A DNA stretch of 64,000 nucleotides from Valencia hispanica (lineage: Eukaryota > Chordata > Actinopteri > Cyprinodontiformes > Valenciidae): the NCBI GenBank assembly GCA_963556495.2, contig OY747702.1:23937903-24001902 (forward strand), given 5' to 3'. This document shows positions 24,190 to 35,448 of the stretch, in pieces (the stretch's first letter is position 1; every line of letters starts with the position of its first letter). The notes below the pieces were generated by a model that was not told the DNA's origin, searched no databases, and saw only the letters and a program-made list of their open reading frames with translations. A program made the position numbers and the translations under genes.

Positions 24190-24605
24190 ATGATGTTTGG
24201 CACGCGCGTCTAAGAGTTGTCGTTTTGACAGTGTCTCCCATCTAAGTTGTGGATGTCAGCAGCTCCTCTTGAGTCACCATGGCCTTCTTGGCTGCTTCTC
24301 TGACAGCCATGTCTTGAAGGGTTTCCAGTTTTGCCCAAATCTCTGTTTCACAAGTGGACTCTGTTTAGTAACTAGGTGACTTCTAAAGGCAGTTGCACTG
24401 AATTATTTGGGGGGGGGGGGGGGGCAGGTTAAATGAGGCAAATTACATGTTCAGATTGTTAGGATTTTTGTTCCACTTCACAATCATCCACTTCTTCGTG
24501 TTAATCTACTACATACAATCCCAGTAAAATATGTAAAGGTTTGTGGTTGTAATGTCACAAAAATGGGAAAAGGTTTTGGGGAAAGAATACTTTTGCCAGA
24601 AACCA
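24190..24605 (-). mobile_element. Tc1-like relic containing a G16 run
   Basis: Antisense N-terminal transposase fragments (gagtcaccatggccttcttg, gctgcttctctgacagccat) are followed by a right terminal repeat (gtaaaatatgtaaaggtttg, then gaatacttttgcc). A run of 16 guanines at 24409-24424 sits where the spacer before the terminal repeat normally lies. The left terminus is absent. Confidence 0.65.
24409..24424 (+). repeat. G16 homopolymer
   Basis: Sixteen consecutive guanines within a Tc1 relic. G-quadruplex formation between molecules is possible, but a single run is mainly a slippage hotspot. Confidence 0.95.
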
Positions 24606-25760
24606 TCCTTCACACATTCTCCACTGACTTTAAACCATTATTTCAACAAAACCTGGAGTTCAGGCATTTCATGAACTTTAAACACTGAATTCATATTACC
24701 GCATCTATTTATTGAACCATTGCTCCTGTTCTAAACTTTAAGTGTCAATTATCATGTAACTGATACTGTGAAGCGCCTCTCAATCATGGCAGGTGATTAC
24801 ATCAAATCATGCAGCTTCTTTCCCAGCATCTACTGTGTTTCCTTCAGCCTATGAGCTACACAGATTCCTGATTTATTGACCTGAGCAGCACTGTCATTGC
24901 CTCTCTGTACATACTCCCTTCGTAATTTCCCCTTAACTCTCTGCGCTTGTCGGGGCTGAATCATTTCCTTGCCCTCTCTATGCAATTGATTGCTCACCAC
25001 AGCGAGGTAAATTGCCAGGCAACTCGGCCTCTGATTACCTCTTAGCACCGAGTGCAGTCACACCAGCCGGGTCTTGTTAAAATGCATCTCTGGCCCCCCT
25101 GTTGAGCCACCTTAGAAAAGTAGAAGTTATTATCAGTTGCTACCGCTAGGTAGATTAACTAAAATGGTAGACAGAGATGCTGCAAGATAAATGGTCTGCA
25201 ACAAGGTAAAGCTACAGGAACATCAGAACGAAATCTACAGAGAGGAACAATTTCCTCTGTTCTGATGTATCCTCAACTAATATGACTCATTTTATTAAGC
25301 ACATATTGAGATCAGATGGATGTTGCACAAATGGCCTCCTGCATCATTCTTTCATAATATATTGGACCAATGAATAAAAAGGACTAGTTGAGCACTCTAT
25401 AAAGGTGAACAATAGGAGGGTGAATGCTCTTGCCTCCACAGTGAATTAAGCTCTATATTCCCTCTAACAACAACCTAATCAATTATGATCAACACAAGAC
25501 ATAATTGCGCTTTTTGTAATGTTTTTATGCCTGTGGCTCAATGAAGCATATGATAATGTGTAGTTTGACCACCTGCTCTGAATTGACACTTTTCTTTTGA
25601 AACCATTCAGAGTAAAAAATGAATTCTTTACTTCTAAAGCATTTTAATTGCCATTCAAAACTATTTCAACATTTATATCAACATTAGAGTTTGAATAGTT
25701 TTGCCAGACTAAAAGATAAAAAAAAAAATCTTAAGTTGAATTTAATTCCTGCATAATATA

Positions 25761-25986
25761 CAGCATGGGTCTCCAATTCCGGGCCTCAAGGGCTGGTCTC
25801 CAGACAGTTTTAGATGCTTCTCTGGTCCAACACAGCTGATTCAAATCATCCAACTACCTCCTCAGCATGTCAAAGTTCTGCAGAGGCCTGCTAATGAGCC
25901 ATCATTTGATTGAAGTGTGCTGAACCAGGGAAAGAACTAAAACATGCAGGAGACCAGCCCTTGAGGACCGGAATTGGGCACCCCTG
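25761..25986. mobile_element. Palindromic fold-back MITE
   Basis: The unit has strongly complementary ends. The left carries TCTCCAATTCCGGGCCTCAA and the right, in reverse complement, TGCCCAATTCCGGTCCTCAA. Both continue into GGGCTGGTCTCC, an AGATGC/ACATG block and a GCTGATTCAAAT-like core. It is noncoding and belongs to a very common fish class; a related copy lies at 57303-57490. Confidence 0.75.
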
Positions 25987-26205
25987 ATATACAGGGTTAC
26001 AATTATCATCATGATATCAATGTTTCAACACAGCAATCACAAAGGACTACTACGATGCTATTTATGGTTGTCTATTGCATTTTACTTGGTATGGATTTGG
26101 ACTTTGAATGCCAATAAGGTGATCTCTTATTGTGTTTGATGCACACCATACAGTCGGGCATAAAAGTATTTGGGAGCCACCGATTGTGCAAGTTGTCCCA
26201 CTTAA

Positions 26206-26640
26206 AGGTATAGCAGAGGATTTTCTTTTTCCGGGTGGGTAGCCTATACTATTGGTCCACCTAAGTGTCAATCATTCTGGTGATATGTTTACGTAAGGCC
26301 GTCGTATGTGCTCGTCCCTAGGTAGTTTTCGCTTTCGGCGCATGCGCACTTTCAGGTGTATTATGTGTGATGAGTTTGATGCTAGACGATAGCTTGTTTA
26401 TTGGCCTGTAGCATGCTAAAGTTAGCTATAGAGATGCTTGTCGTAAATAGATTTTCACTTACCGGTGGTGAGTCTGACATAGTGGAAACGACGTGCATGA
26501 GGTGAACTAGGCTCGTGCATGCTCTCTCGTGCACACGGCGTTCCCTCTCGGGAGCAGATAGTGTTGCGCATGTGCATTTTTGAAAAAAATTGGAGAGGGC
26601 GGGTCTTTTCTAAAATTTGGAAAGATCCTCCGCTATACCT
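26206..26640. mobile_element. piggyBac-like MITE with TTAA target duplication
   Basis: This 435-base insert is flanked exactly by TTAA on both sides and sits in the left terminal repeat of a Tc1 element. Its own terminal inverted repeats read AGGTATAGCAGAGGAT on the left and AGGTATAGCGGAGGAT on the right (reverse complement). The intact right repeat of the host Tc1 shows the empty site with a single TTAA, confirming the duplication. TTAA specificity is the hallmark of piggyBac transposases. No transposase is encoded, but a start-codon-plus-splice-donor motif survives on its minus strand (26463-26480). Confidence 0.85.
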
Positions 26641-26807
26641 TTAATAAGATAAGAGAGGTCTGTAATTTTTATCATAGGTACACTTCAACTTTAAGAGACA
26701 GAATGTAAAAAAAACAAACAACAAGAAATCACATTGTATGATTTTTAAAAGAATTATGTGTATAATAGTGTAAAAAATAAGTATTTGGCCAATAACAAAA
26801 GTTGACT

Positions 26808-27568
<761 letters not shown>

Positions 27569-28609
27569 GGTGGATCTTTGAGTCTGACATTTTTATTCAA
27601 ATAACCAGTTCAAACAGGTGCCATCAATACAAGTAAGAAGTGGAGGATAGAAGAGCTTCTGAAAGAAGGAGCAACAGGTCTGTGAGGGCCAGAATTCTTG
27701 CTTGTTTGTAGGTGCTAAATACTTATTTTCTGCACCATTATACATATACATTCTTTAAAAAAAATCATGCAATGTGATTTTCTGGATTTTTCTTTTACAT
27801 TCTGTCTCTCACAATTGAACTGTACATATGATGAAAATTACAGACCTCTCTCATCTTATTAAGTGGAACAACTTGCACAATCGGTGACTGCCAAATTCTT
27901 TTTTGCCCGACTGTATATAATGATAAAATTAAGAGAAAACAGGAAAATACGCTGACATTATCAGAACAAAGTTAGAAATGTTCGATAAATCTGCACATAA
28001 CAATGTGTAATATTGTATAACAATAGTTTATTTAACACTATAGGAAGATTTTTTGGGGAAAAAGGTTAGAAAATACTCAAAATGTTTTACTTAATCCATG
28101 GAGTCTTTTTCTAACAACATACTCTGTAAACGTCATCCCACCTTAAATCTGTTGAGATTTCACTGCCAGGTTTAGCAGACTGAAAAGAGGATCATCAAAC
28201 TTTAGAGCAACAAAATAGCATTTTAATTGAATAGTTGTGATCTTAATCTTTTATAAGGACTGTATCTATTTGTTTCCTGTTAGATTCTCACCATACATTT
28301 TTATAGATAACAGCAGGAAAAAAAACAGCCCCTTTGAATTTTTTTAGCAGAAGTGGACAAATAATCAGATGATAAAAATATTTTTTATACAAAAAAATGT
28401 TTAAATGGGAGGCAAATATGCATATAATTTTGTTATGTTACGCTTAAAGTACAGTGTGCATTGATGTATTTCTCTGCAGAAATACATCCCTCTGTTGAAC
28501 TGGTGTTGTGTGTGCACTTGCCCATGGCAGCAGACATATGTGTGAACTATAAAAACCCAGCTCACCTCAAATTGCTGTCACCTGTTGTTGTGATGGCATT
28601 TTTGCTTCA

Positions 28610-28660
28610 AACACACAAACACACACACACGCACGCACGAAGACACGCACGCACACAAAC
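28610..28660 (+). repeat. CA/GCAC dinucleotide-type repeat
   Basis: A short imperfect array of AC units with GCAC and AGAC variants. Confidence 0.85.
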
Positions 28661-29239
28661 TTTAACACTGTCTGCAGAATGTGGACTTTTCACTTAAAAT
28701 CTGCCAAAGTAACACCTTCACTGAGGTGTGGATGTGTTTATTTGTCCTGAAGAAATGTAACTTCTGAGAACTAATCGGTAAAACGTGTTTCGTGCAAAAC
28801 CTGCAGTGTCTTTTAATTCTTCAAACATCTGTTTACAAAAGCTACTTTTAAACTTGGTTCTGTTAATGAAGTTCATAGATTGCTATTGTGGTGTGAACTA
28901 ACAATCCACAAAAACAAATCTCTATACACATCTGGAGAAAATATAATAAATATGTCTCAAAATATCTTAATTAAGCTCTAATATTTGAAACAACTGTTGT
29001 AAAAAGAAATCAAAAACTTAATTCTTTAGATTCTAAAATATAAGGACTTAGCAAACATGATTTTATACCAGGGGATAGAATTATGCAAATCTAACCTTAA
29101 GTGTGCAAATCAGACTCCATACTATTATTATTTGATAACAAAAACAAAACAAAAAAAGCAAAAATGGAAAAGCTGTGAGTTAAAAGTACACCTTTGGTGC
29201 TTCCATAGCATTTAATAGGTACAGTAGAACCTGCACATC

Positions 29240-30165
29240 AGCAATGCTCTTAAGGAAACTGTTGCTGCCCATCAATCTGGAAATTTTTTTAAAAGCAATT
29301 TAAAAAGGATTTTAAGTCCATCACTCTGCATATAGAAAGATTATAAGCAGAAAACAGTTAGGACATTTGCCACCAGGAGCAGACATTCTAGGAAATTCAC
29401 CCAAGTGTCAGACAGAGATCCCCAGAAAAACGGCAAAAAACCCTAAGAATTCAAAATCCGACTCCAGACTTTAGTTATTAGTTGTTAGGTTCTATGACAA
29501 TTAGAGAAAAAATCAGCAAGTCTGGCTTGCTGAAAAGTATTTTCTGCCTAAATTGCATGGTTGCAGTAAATCTTAGATTTGAAAAGTTTCATTTGAATGA
29601 ACCACAAGAATTCTGGAACAAAGTCCATTAGACAGGTGAGAGCAAATCAGACAGTAACATGTTTGGTCAAAACCAAATACAACACATAAGCACACAAACC
29701 TCACACAAACTGTCGAACATGATGGTGGAGGAGTGGTGATCTAGGCCTAGCCTATTTTGCAGCCATAAGACCAAGATGCCTTGAGTTCAATAAATTCACC
29801 ATAAACATTTCTGCATTTCAAAGTTTCCTAGAGTCAAATGTGAGGTTAATCTATATGAGCTCACTGAAAGGCCAGACTTCAGCTAAATTGAAATATTGTG
29901 GTCAGACTTCAATGAATTGAAGCATTGAAGACACATTTCCTTCAGAACAATGAAAAGACTAATAAAGTAATTTAGAAAAAAAGTCCTACTTCAAGATTTT
30001 GCAGTTGACATGGGTTTTACAAGCTATGGACTTTCACAGTTTTCACACACAGCTTTTCCATAAATTTGTTATGTGTTTTTGACACTTGGGGATAGATTTA
30101 AATGATCTTAAACCCTAATCTAGAAAGAGAGTATGCTTTCTTTTTCCCATAACTGTACATGCAGC
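29240..30165 (+). mobile_element. Decayed Tc1-like element of a second subfamily
   Basis: The plus strand carries recognisable transposase segments in order: a DNA-binding part (gttgctgcccatcaatctgg), a linker (cagcaagtctggcttgctga), a catalytic part (caagaattctggaacaaagt; gtcgaacatgatggtggagg), and the post-coding phrase cagttttcacacacagcttt. A large segment containing the second catalytic aspartate region is missing. The frame is destroyed. It differs from the CACCGATTG subfamily in sequence throughout. Confidence 0.75.
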
Positions 30166-30771
30166 AGTGCTTTATATTTTTAGATAATTGTCAGTTTTTA
30201 ACTGAATTTCACATAGCTTTCTGGCTTTACTGCACCCCCAGGCTGTATTTTCTAAGAAGCCACAACAGTAACAACCAATGTGTAAGGCATTGTTTCTAAA
30301 TATTAATTTTTCATTCATAAAGTGGTTTTGTAAGAAATTCCCAGGTGATTTTATTGTCCTATTGGTATCCAGCAGAGAATAAAGATGGCCTGTAATGTAT
30401 GGATGCTTCTATTGTGCGCTAAGCTCGGAACCCTCTGTGATAACAAATATGGGGTTTCTCTGCATTTTAATAAAGGTCACTCAGCTTATCAGGCATAGTC
30501 ATTATTTACAGTTTGCTGTTAATTCAATTTCTTTTCTCTTACTGGATCCACAACAAAGAAAGAGGAAGATGGCAGCCAGGACATCCAACATTGCCAGCTT
30601 TTATAAAAGAGGCTGCCAGAAGCATTTAAGTTGGTGTAATTAACGTTCTGATATACTAGTAAAATTCATGGCCTGGTAAAAAATATAGAACTGACGACGC
30701 AAGCTGCCACCATATGTTACTCTTTTATAATGGACTAGTTTGTATTTAATACAGTACAAAATATGGACACA

Positions 30772-31865
30772 CAGTGGCCGCAAAATGATTCATACCCCTT
30801 GAACTTTGCCACAGTTTGTCACATAAAAACCAAAAACATTAATGGGTTTAATAGTTTTTTATGTGATAGACCAGCACAAAGACCGCAACAGTGAAATGGA
30901 ACCAAGGTGACACATGGTTGACAAATTTTGTGAGTGACTTGCATTTGTGTTCAGGCCCATTCCCTCTTGATTCCTCCAAGTAACATCCCATGGATGCTGT
31001 CTTCAGAGGTATTCGAATTAGTACACAGTGTCTATCTGTGTGTAATTTACTTTCTTTATAAATGTTCTGGTAAGGCCTCAGTGGTTTGTTAGAGAACCAC
31101 CAGCATCCTAGGACCAAAAAACACTGCAAACTGTTTTTGAAAGTTGTTGAAATTCTAACCAAGGTTGGGTCACAAAACAATAACAAAGCTTAGACTATTT
31201 CATAGATCACTGCCCAATCAATCAATCGTCTGATAACTGAAAGAGTATCGCACATCTCTAACTCTACCAAGACATGGATGTCAAACTAAACTCAAAACAC
31301 CATTGCTCAGTAAGCAGCAATAAGGTCCAGGGTAACTCTGGAGGAGCTGCAGAGATTCAGAGTTCAAGTTGGAGAATATGTTGTCAGGACAACTATTAGT
31401 GTTGCAGAAATGTTAGTATCACTGGCACGAGATTCACACTCTAGCAGGACAATAACCTTAAACATACAGCTAGAGTTACAATGAAACTGTTTAAAGTATG
31501 TTCAAGTGTTACAATGGCCTAGTGAAATTCCAGACTTAAACCCAATTGAGAACCTATGGAAAGACAAAAAAAACTATGCTCAAAGATGCTGTTCGACCAA
31601 TCTGACTGAGCTTCAGCTAATTTGCAAAGCAGAGTGGGAAAAAACATCCGTCTCTAAATGTGCAAAGTTGGTGGACACATGACCCAAATGACTTGGGACA
31701 ATTCTCTTATTTTATACGATTTAAGATTTGAAAAACATGGATCATTTTCATTCAGTAAATCTGTGCCACTCAGTGTTGTTATATCAGATAAGATCCCAAT
31801 AAAATACATGATGATTGTAACAAAATGAGAAAAAGTTCAAGGGATATAAACTCTCGTGGGCACTG
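30772..31865 (+). mobile_element. Internally deleted Tc1-like element
   Basis: Ends read CAGTGGCCGCAAAATGATTC on the left and, on the right in reverse complement, CAGTGCCCACGAGAGTTTAT. The plus strand keeps the C-terminal transposase region, including the antecedents of SPDLNPIEN (ccagacttaaacccaattga) and a later CAKLV-like piece, plus an N-terminal piece (ctggaggagctgcagagatt). The central catalytic part is deleted. The right flank has TA; the left flank has decayed to CA. Confidence 0.75.
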
Positions 31866-32065
31866 TAACTGCATAATGAACAGAAAACCTGCAACCCGGT
31901 ATGTTTCATCCATGGGAGCACGCAGAGGTTAATGTGAAAATGTGGAATACAAGAAGAAAGTAAACAAGAAATGATTCCTTTGGGCAGTTTTTTGGTTTGC
32001 ATAATATGAAAAGAATATGGACCCAGACCATTAAACATCTGTTAAAAGAAGTTATCATCACCTAC

Positions 32066-32246
32066 CATAGACCAGGACCGTGGCGGAGTTGCTTTTGCGG
32101 CGAGCGACAATGTTTTTGGCCACACACGTGTAGTTACCCGTGTCCAAAAGGCGGGCTTTTTTGATGACAAGATTGTGGTCAGGTGTGATGAAAAAATTGG
32201 GGTCGCTCAATGGGTCGAGCACATCCTCGTTCCTCTGCCACTCCAC
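32066..32246 (-). CDS. unc5a: unc5a internal exon, C-terminal half of Ig2 domain
   Basis: This 181-base exon encodes the C-terminal part of the second immunoglobulin (C2-type) domain: [20 protein letters not shown], then [20 protein letters not shown] and [18 protein letters not shown]. The cysteine in NYTCVAKN is the F-strand cysteine that pairs with the one in the preceding exon, and NYT is a glycosylation sequon common to the family. The acceptor is atctttcag in phase 0. The donor chosen is TATG|GTAGGT, which gives VYVNGGW on joining to the TSP exon. A second GT four bases downstream would shift the frame. The Ig domains bind netrin and, in several UNC5 proteins, FLRT and latrophilin partners. 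Confidence 0.96.
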
Positions 32247-33351
32247 CTGAAAGATATATTCCCACGGTCAGGACTCAGCACAAATCAACAGAAACGTGCT
32301 CTGCGGTGATCAGACATCATGTAGAGTACAGACTTCTACATGCAAAACAAGGACATGAAGACTGGTTTGGTGCCGGGAACAAATTTTACTCATATGGTCT
32401 ACTGATTTGAAAATGTATTACTTTTTACTGTGAAGAGAGCTGCTTTTATTTTGCAGCTGCTGGTGGTCTGTGAGCAAAGCCAATCATGCTCTGTAGTGCT
32501 TTCGCTTCTCTTTCAGAAGCCAAAATTGAAGTTATTCCCGTCCTGGTGTATTCACGGACCGGCTCGCTTGTTTTGCTGTTTTCACTTGACCCCGCGCCGT
32601 CTCCAGAGAAGCGATTGGTATGGCAGCATTGTTGCTGGTATTACTGCCAGTTGCGATATGCCGTATAATTGGGCTTTCTTCCTCTAGCGCGCACTATCTC
32701 TGCTTTCTCCCACGGTGACTTCTGCTCTGATGTTCTTTTTTGTTGAACCGCGGTTGGCACCTTCCTTCCCATTTCGCTCCAAACAGTCCCTGCACTGTCG
32801 AGCTGTGATTGGCTTGTCTGCCGGCTCTCGTCTCTGGGCTGTCTGAGCTAGCAGCCTAAGCTCCTGTTGTGTTGTTATTAGAGCAGTTAGTGCCTATCTG
32901 GGACCGGGAGGATGCAGCACATGAGGTGAAACAGCTGGCACCACTCATGCCCTCTAAACACACACCGGCAGAATATGAGAGGAGAGAGAAAGCGATGCAA
33001 GCAGAACAAGAGAAGAGTGAGACAGAACGAGATAAGGAGTAAGGGAGACAAATAGAGCCATTCATTATGGACAGGCCTTTAGAGATCCCAAATGGGGAGT
33101 GAAGCCTCTGAGCCTATCCTGAGTGATGTGACGAGATGATGTGATATATGGCTTCTCATAGATGTGAAATAGATCATAAATCAATTACAGGGAATAATTA
33201 GAGGTGTAATTTATCTATACATGGGTGGTTGTTCTCTGTGAGATGCAGCACAGTCACCTTTGGCTCTTTGCCCCCCCCTACTACTCGGAGAGGAAAGAGT
33301 AAAATGATGCTAGATGTGAGCCTATAAATATCTTCTGTATCTGTGTCTCAC
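32247..33351 (-). other. unc5a: unc5a intron within Ig2
   Basis: This 1.1-kb intron splits the Ig2 coding sequence. It includes a comparatively CpG-rich block (about 32480-32850) unlike the surrounding AT-rich DNA, then a low-repeat stretch near 33120-33240. I recognise no gene in it. Confidence 0.8.
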
Positions 33352-33455
33352 CTCGGCTTGTGGCACTCCCTCGGGGGGATGGCAGTGCAGTAACACCTCC
33401 TGGTCCAATGCCACCTCTTTACCCTGCGGCTCCTCCTCAAAGTTCTTTCTCAGGT
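33352..33455 (-). CDS. unc5a: unc5a internal exon, N-terminal half of Ig2 domain
   Basis: This 104-base exon encodes the start of Ig2: [20 protein letters not shown], then [19 protein letters not shown] supplies the B-strand cysteine of the domain, and [12 protein letters not shown] across the next junction is nearly invariant in UNC5 receptors. The acceptor is tttgtgcaag and the donor CCGAG|GTGAGA. The exon enters in phase 1, with its first tyrosine codon (TAC) shared with 37791-37934, and leaves in phase 0. Neither it nor its partner (32066-32246) is a multiple of three alone, but together they are 285 bases, so they must be retained or lost as a pair. Confidence 0.95.
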
Positions 33456-34594
33456 CTTGCACAAAGAGAGACGGGGAGGAAAAAGGAAGAAAACATAACC
33501 AATTAGGATGTTTGTTAGAGCTCATGACATTTGAAAGGAATCCTTCGAAAAAAGACAAACCGGGTTTGGCGATGTTTTTAAATTCCAACCCCTGAAATGT
33601 TCAACTGTGGCCTCGTGTCGCACTCCAGTTGGCCTCTAAGCCACAGTGGAATCTGTGGCACCAACCATGTTGCTTATTACAGGCTGCCTGGCTGGTTCAG
33701 AGATGTTTGTCTGCTGCCTGAGGGACCTCGGCTGAGCAAAAGCAATTGCATTACCCCTTCCTCCCACCCAGCCTTCCTCCCTCTGGCACCCTCCGGCCCC
33801 CATCTGTGTGACGGCTTGGAGCAGCCGCACGAAAACAATGCCCCAAGGCGCCTGGACAAGAGCTCCTGCAAAGCCCGCCTGGCTGCGCGGGGGCTTCACT
33901 TTATGTCTCATTGAGCAATCTTACGGTTGCATCAAGCCCTGCAATATATTTGTCTGTAAACCCCAGCTGTGAATTACACAGGTAAAAGTGGCCCAGCTTT
34001 TCTTCTTGCAGAAGGGGAGGGAGAATAAATGCAGGTCTATTTGGACCCGGATGAGACAGACAGGCTGCCGATAGCTGGCGGCTTGGTGCAAATTCGATGT
34101 GTTCACCCCATGTTTTGACTCAGAGCAATGCAATGTGTTATCGTGTTGCGAGGGGCTGAGGGTGAATTCTTTTAAACGGGACGTTGAGCCTGTCCTGACC
34201 AATCACACTGGGGGAAACGTTGAGACAAGCAGAGAGTTTCATGACATTTAATTTAATTAAAGCAGATAAAATGGGACTGGAGGACACTCGAGATGTAACA
34301 GCTCTAGAAAGCTCTAAAGTATGCGAGTATAAGTGGGTGCGGATAAATATTGGAAATGTGTCCTGATGCATGGCTATTCAGGCATGTGTGTGTCCTTATC
34401 TTACATCTATCTGACTTTGTTAAGCTCTCCAACAAGGGTAGATAATGAATGTGTGTTTTCAAAAAAGCCTTGTGGTTTGAAAACTGCGCTGCATTTGCCT
34501 GTGTCTGGAATAATACATATTTATGTGGGAATTAATAGGCAGAATGCTGTAAAATGCTCAAATGTAAAATGGCTCCTTCTAATAAAGCTTTTGA

Positions 34595-34610
34595 GGCGGC
34601 GGCGGCGGCG
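34595..34610 (+). repeat. GGC trinucleotide run
   Basis: Five GGC units, short and isolated in otherwise AT-rich intron. Not in a supported reading frame. Confidence 0.9.
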
Positions 34611-35448
34611 AGGGATGCGCCTGTGTTCCCCAGGCAGATTTATGATTGCTGCACAGCAATAAATTTCAATTCTGTTTTTATTCAAGTTACTTTCACAGGG
34701 ATCATTGCTGATATACAGTAGCTCGTGAGAAATATGCTCATGAATACTTAAATTTAGTGTTCCACTTTTCTTCCTTTACCCCTTTTTTGCCTTTCTTTTT
34801 GCAGTATCCAGAAATGTTCATTCAAAAAGCAGAATCACAGTAACATTATTTACAGTGCCTTGTTAATGTACTCCTACCTCTTAAACATCTTCAAATTCTG
34901 TCCAATACAGACCCCAATTTCTATGGATTATTTGGATTTCATTTGGTAGACCACCTGAGAGTATTACATAATTGTAAATAGGATGAAAAATAATTGTTTT
35001 CAAAATGTTTTACAACTAAAACACCTCTTTTCCACGGAGCTGTACGGCACTATAAGCGGCATATACACCGACCCCTACCACATTACAGCGACGCAAAAAA
35101 GTATTTGCCAGCCACCGATTGTGCAAGTTGTCCCACTTAAAAACATGAGAGAGGTCTGTAATTTCCATCACAGGTACACTTCAACTGTGAGAGACAGACT
35201 GTAAAAGAAAAAATCAGGAAATCACATTGTATGATTTTTAAAGAATTTGTTTGTATAATGATGCAGAAAATAAGTATTTAGCACCTACAAACAAGCATGA
35301 ATTCTTGCCCACACAGACCTTTACTCCTTCTTTAAGAAGCTTTTCTTTCCTCCACTTGTTACCTGTATTAATGGCACCTGTTTGAACTCGTTATCTGTAT
35401 ACAAGCCACCTGTCCACACCTTCAAACAGTCAGACTTGAACCTCCACC

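Noticed and set aside
32058..32065. Alternative donor GTGATG four bases downstream of the chosen Ig2 exon end
   Set aside because: It would shift the frame relative to the TSP exon; GTAGGT keeps VYVNGGW.
34333..34662. Arginine-run open frame over the GGC repeat
   Set aside because: The arginine run is only the GGC microsatellite read in one frame; no other coding evidence.
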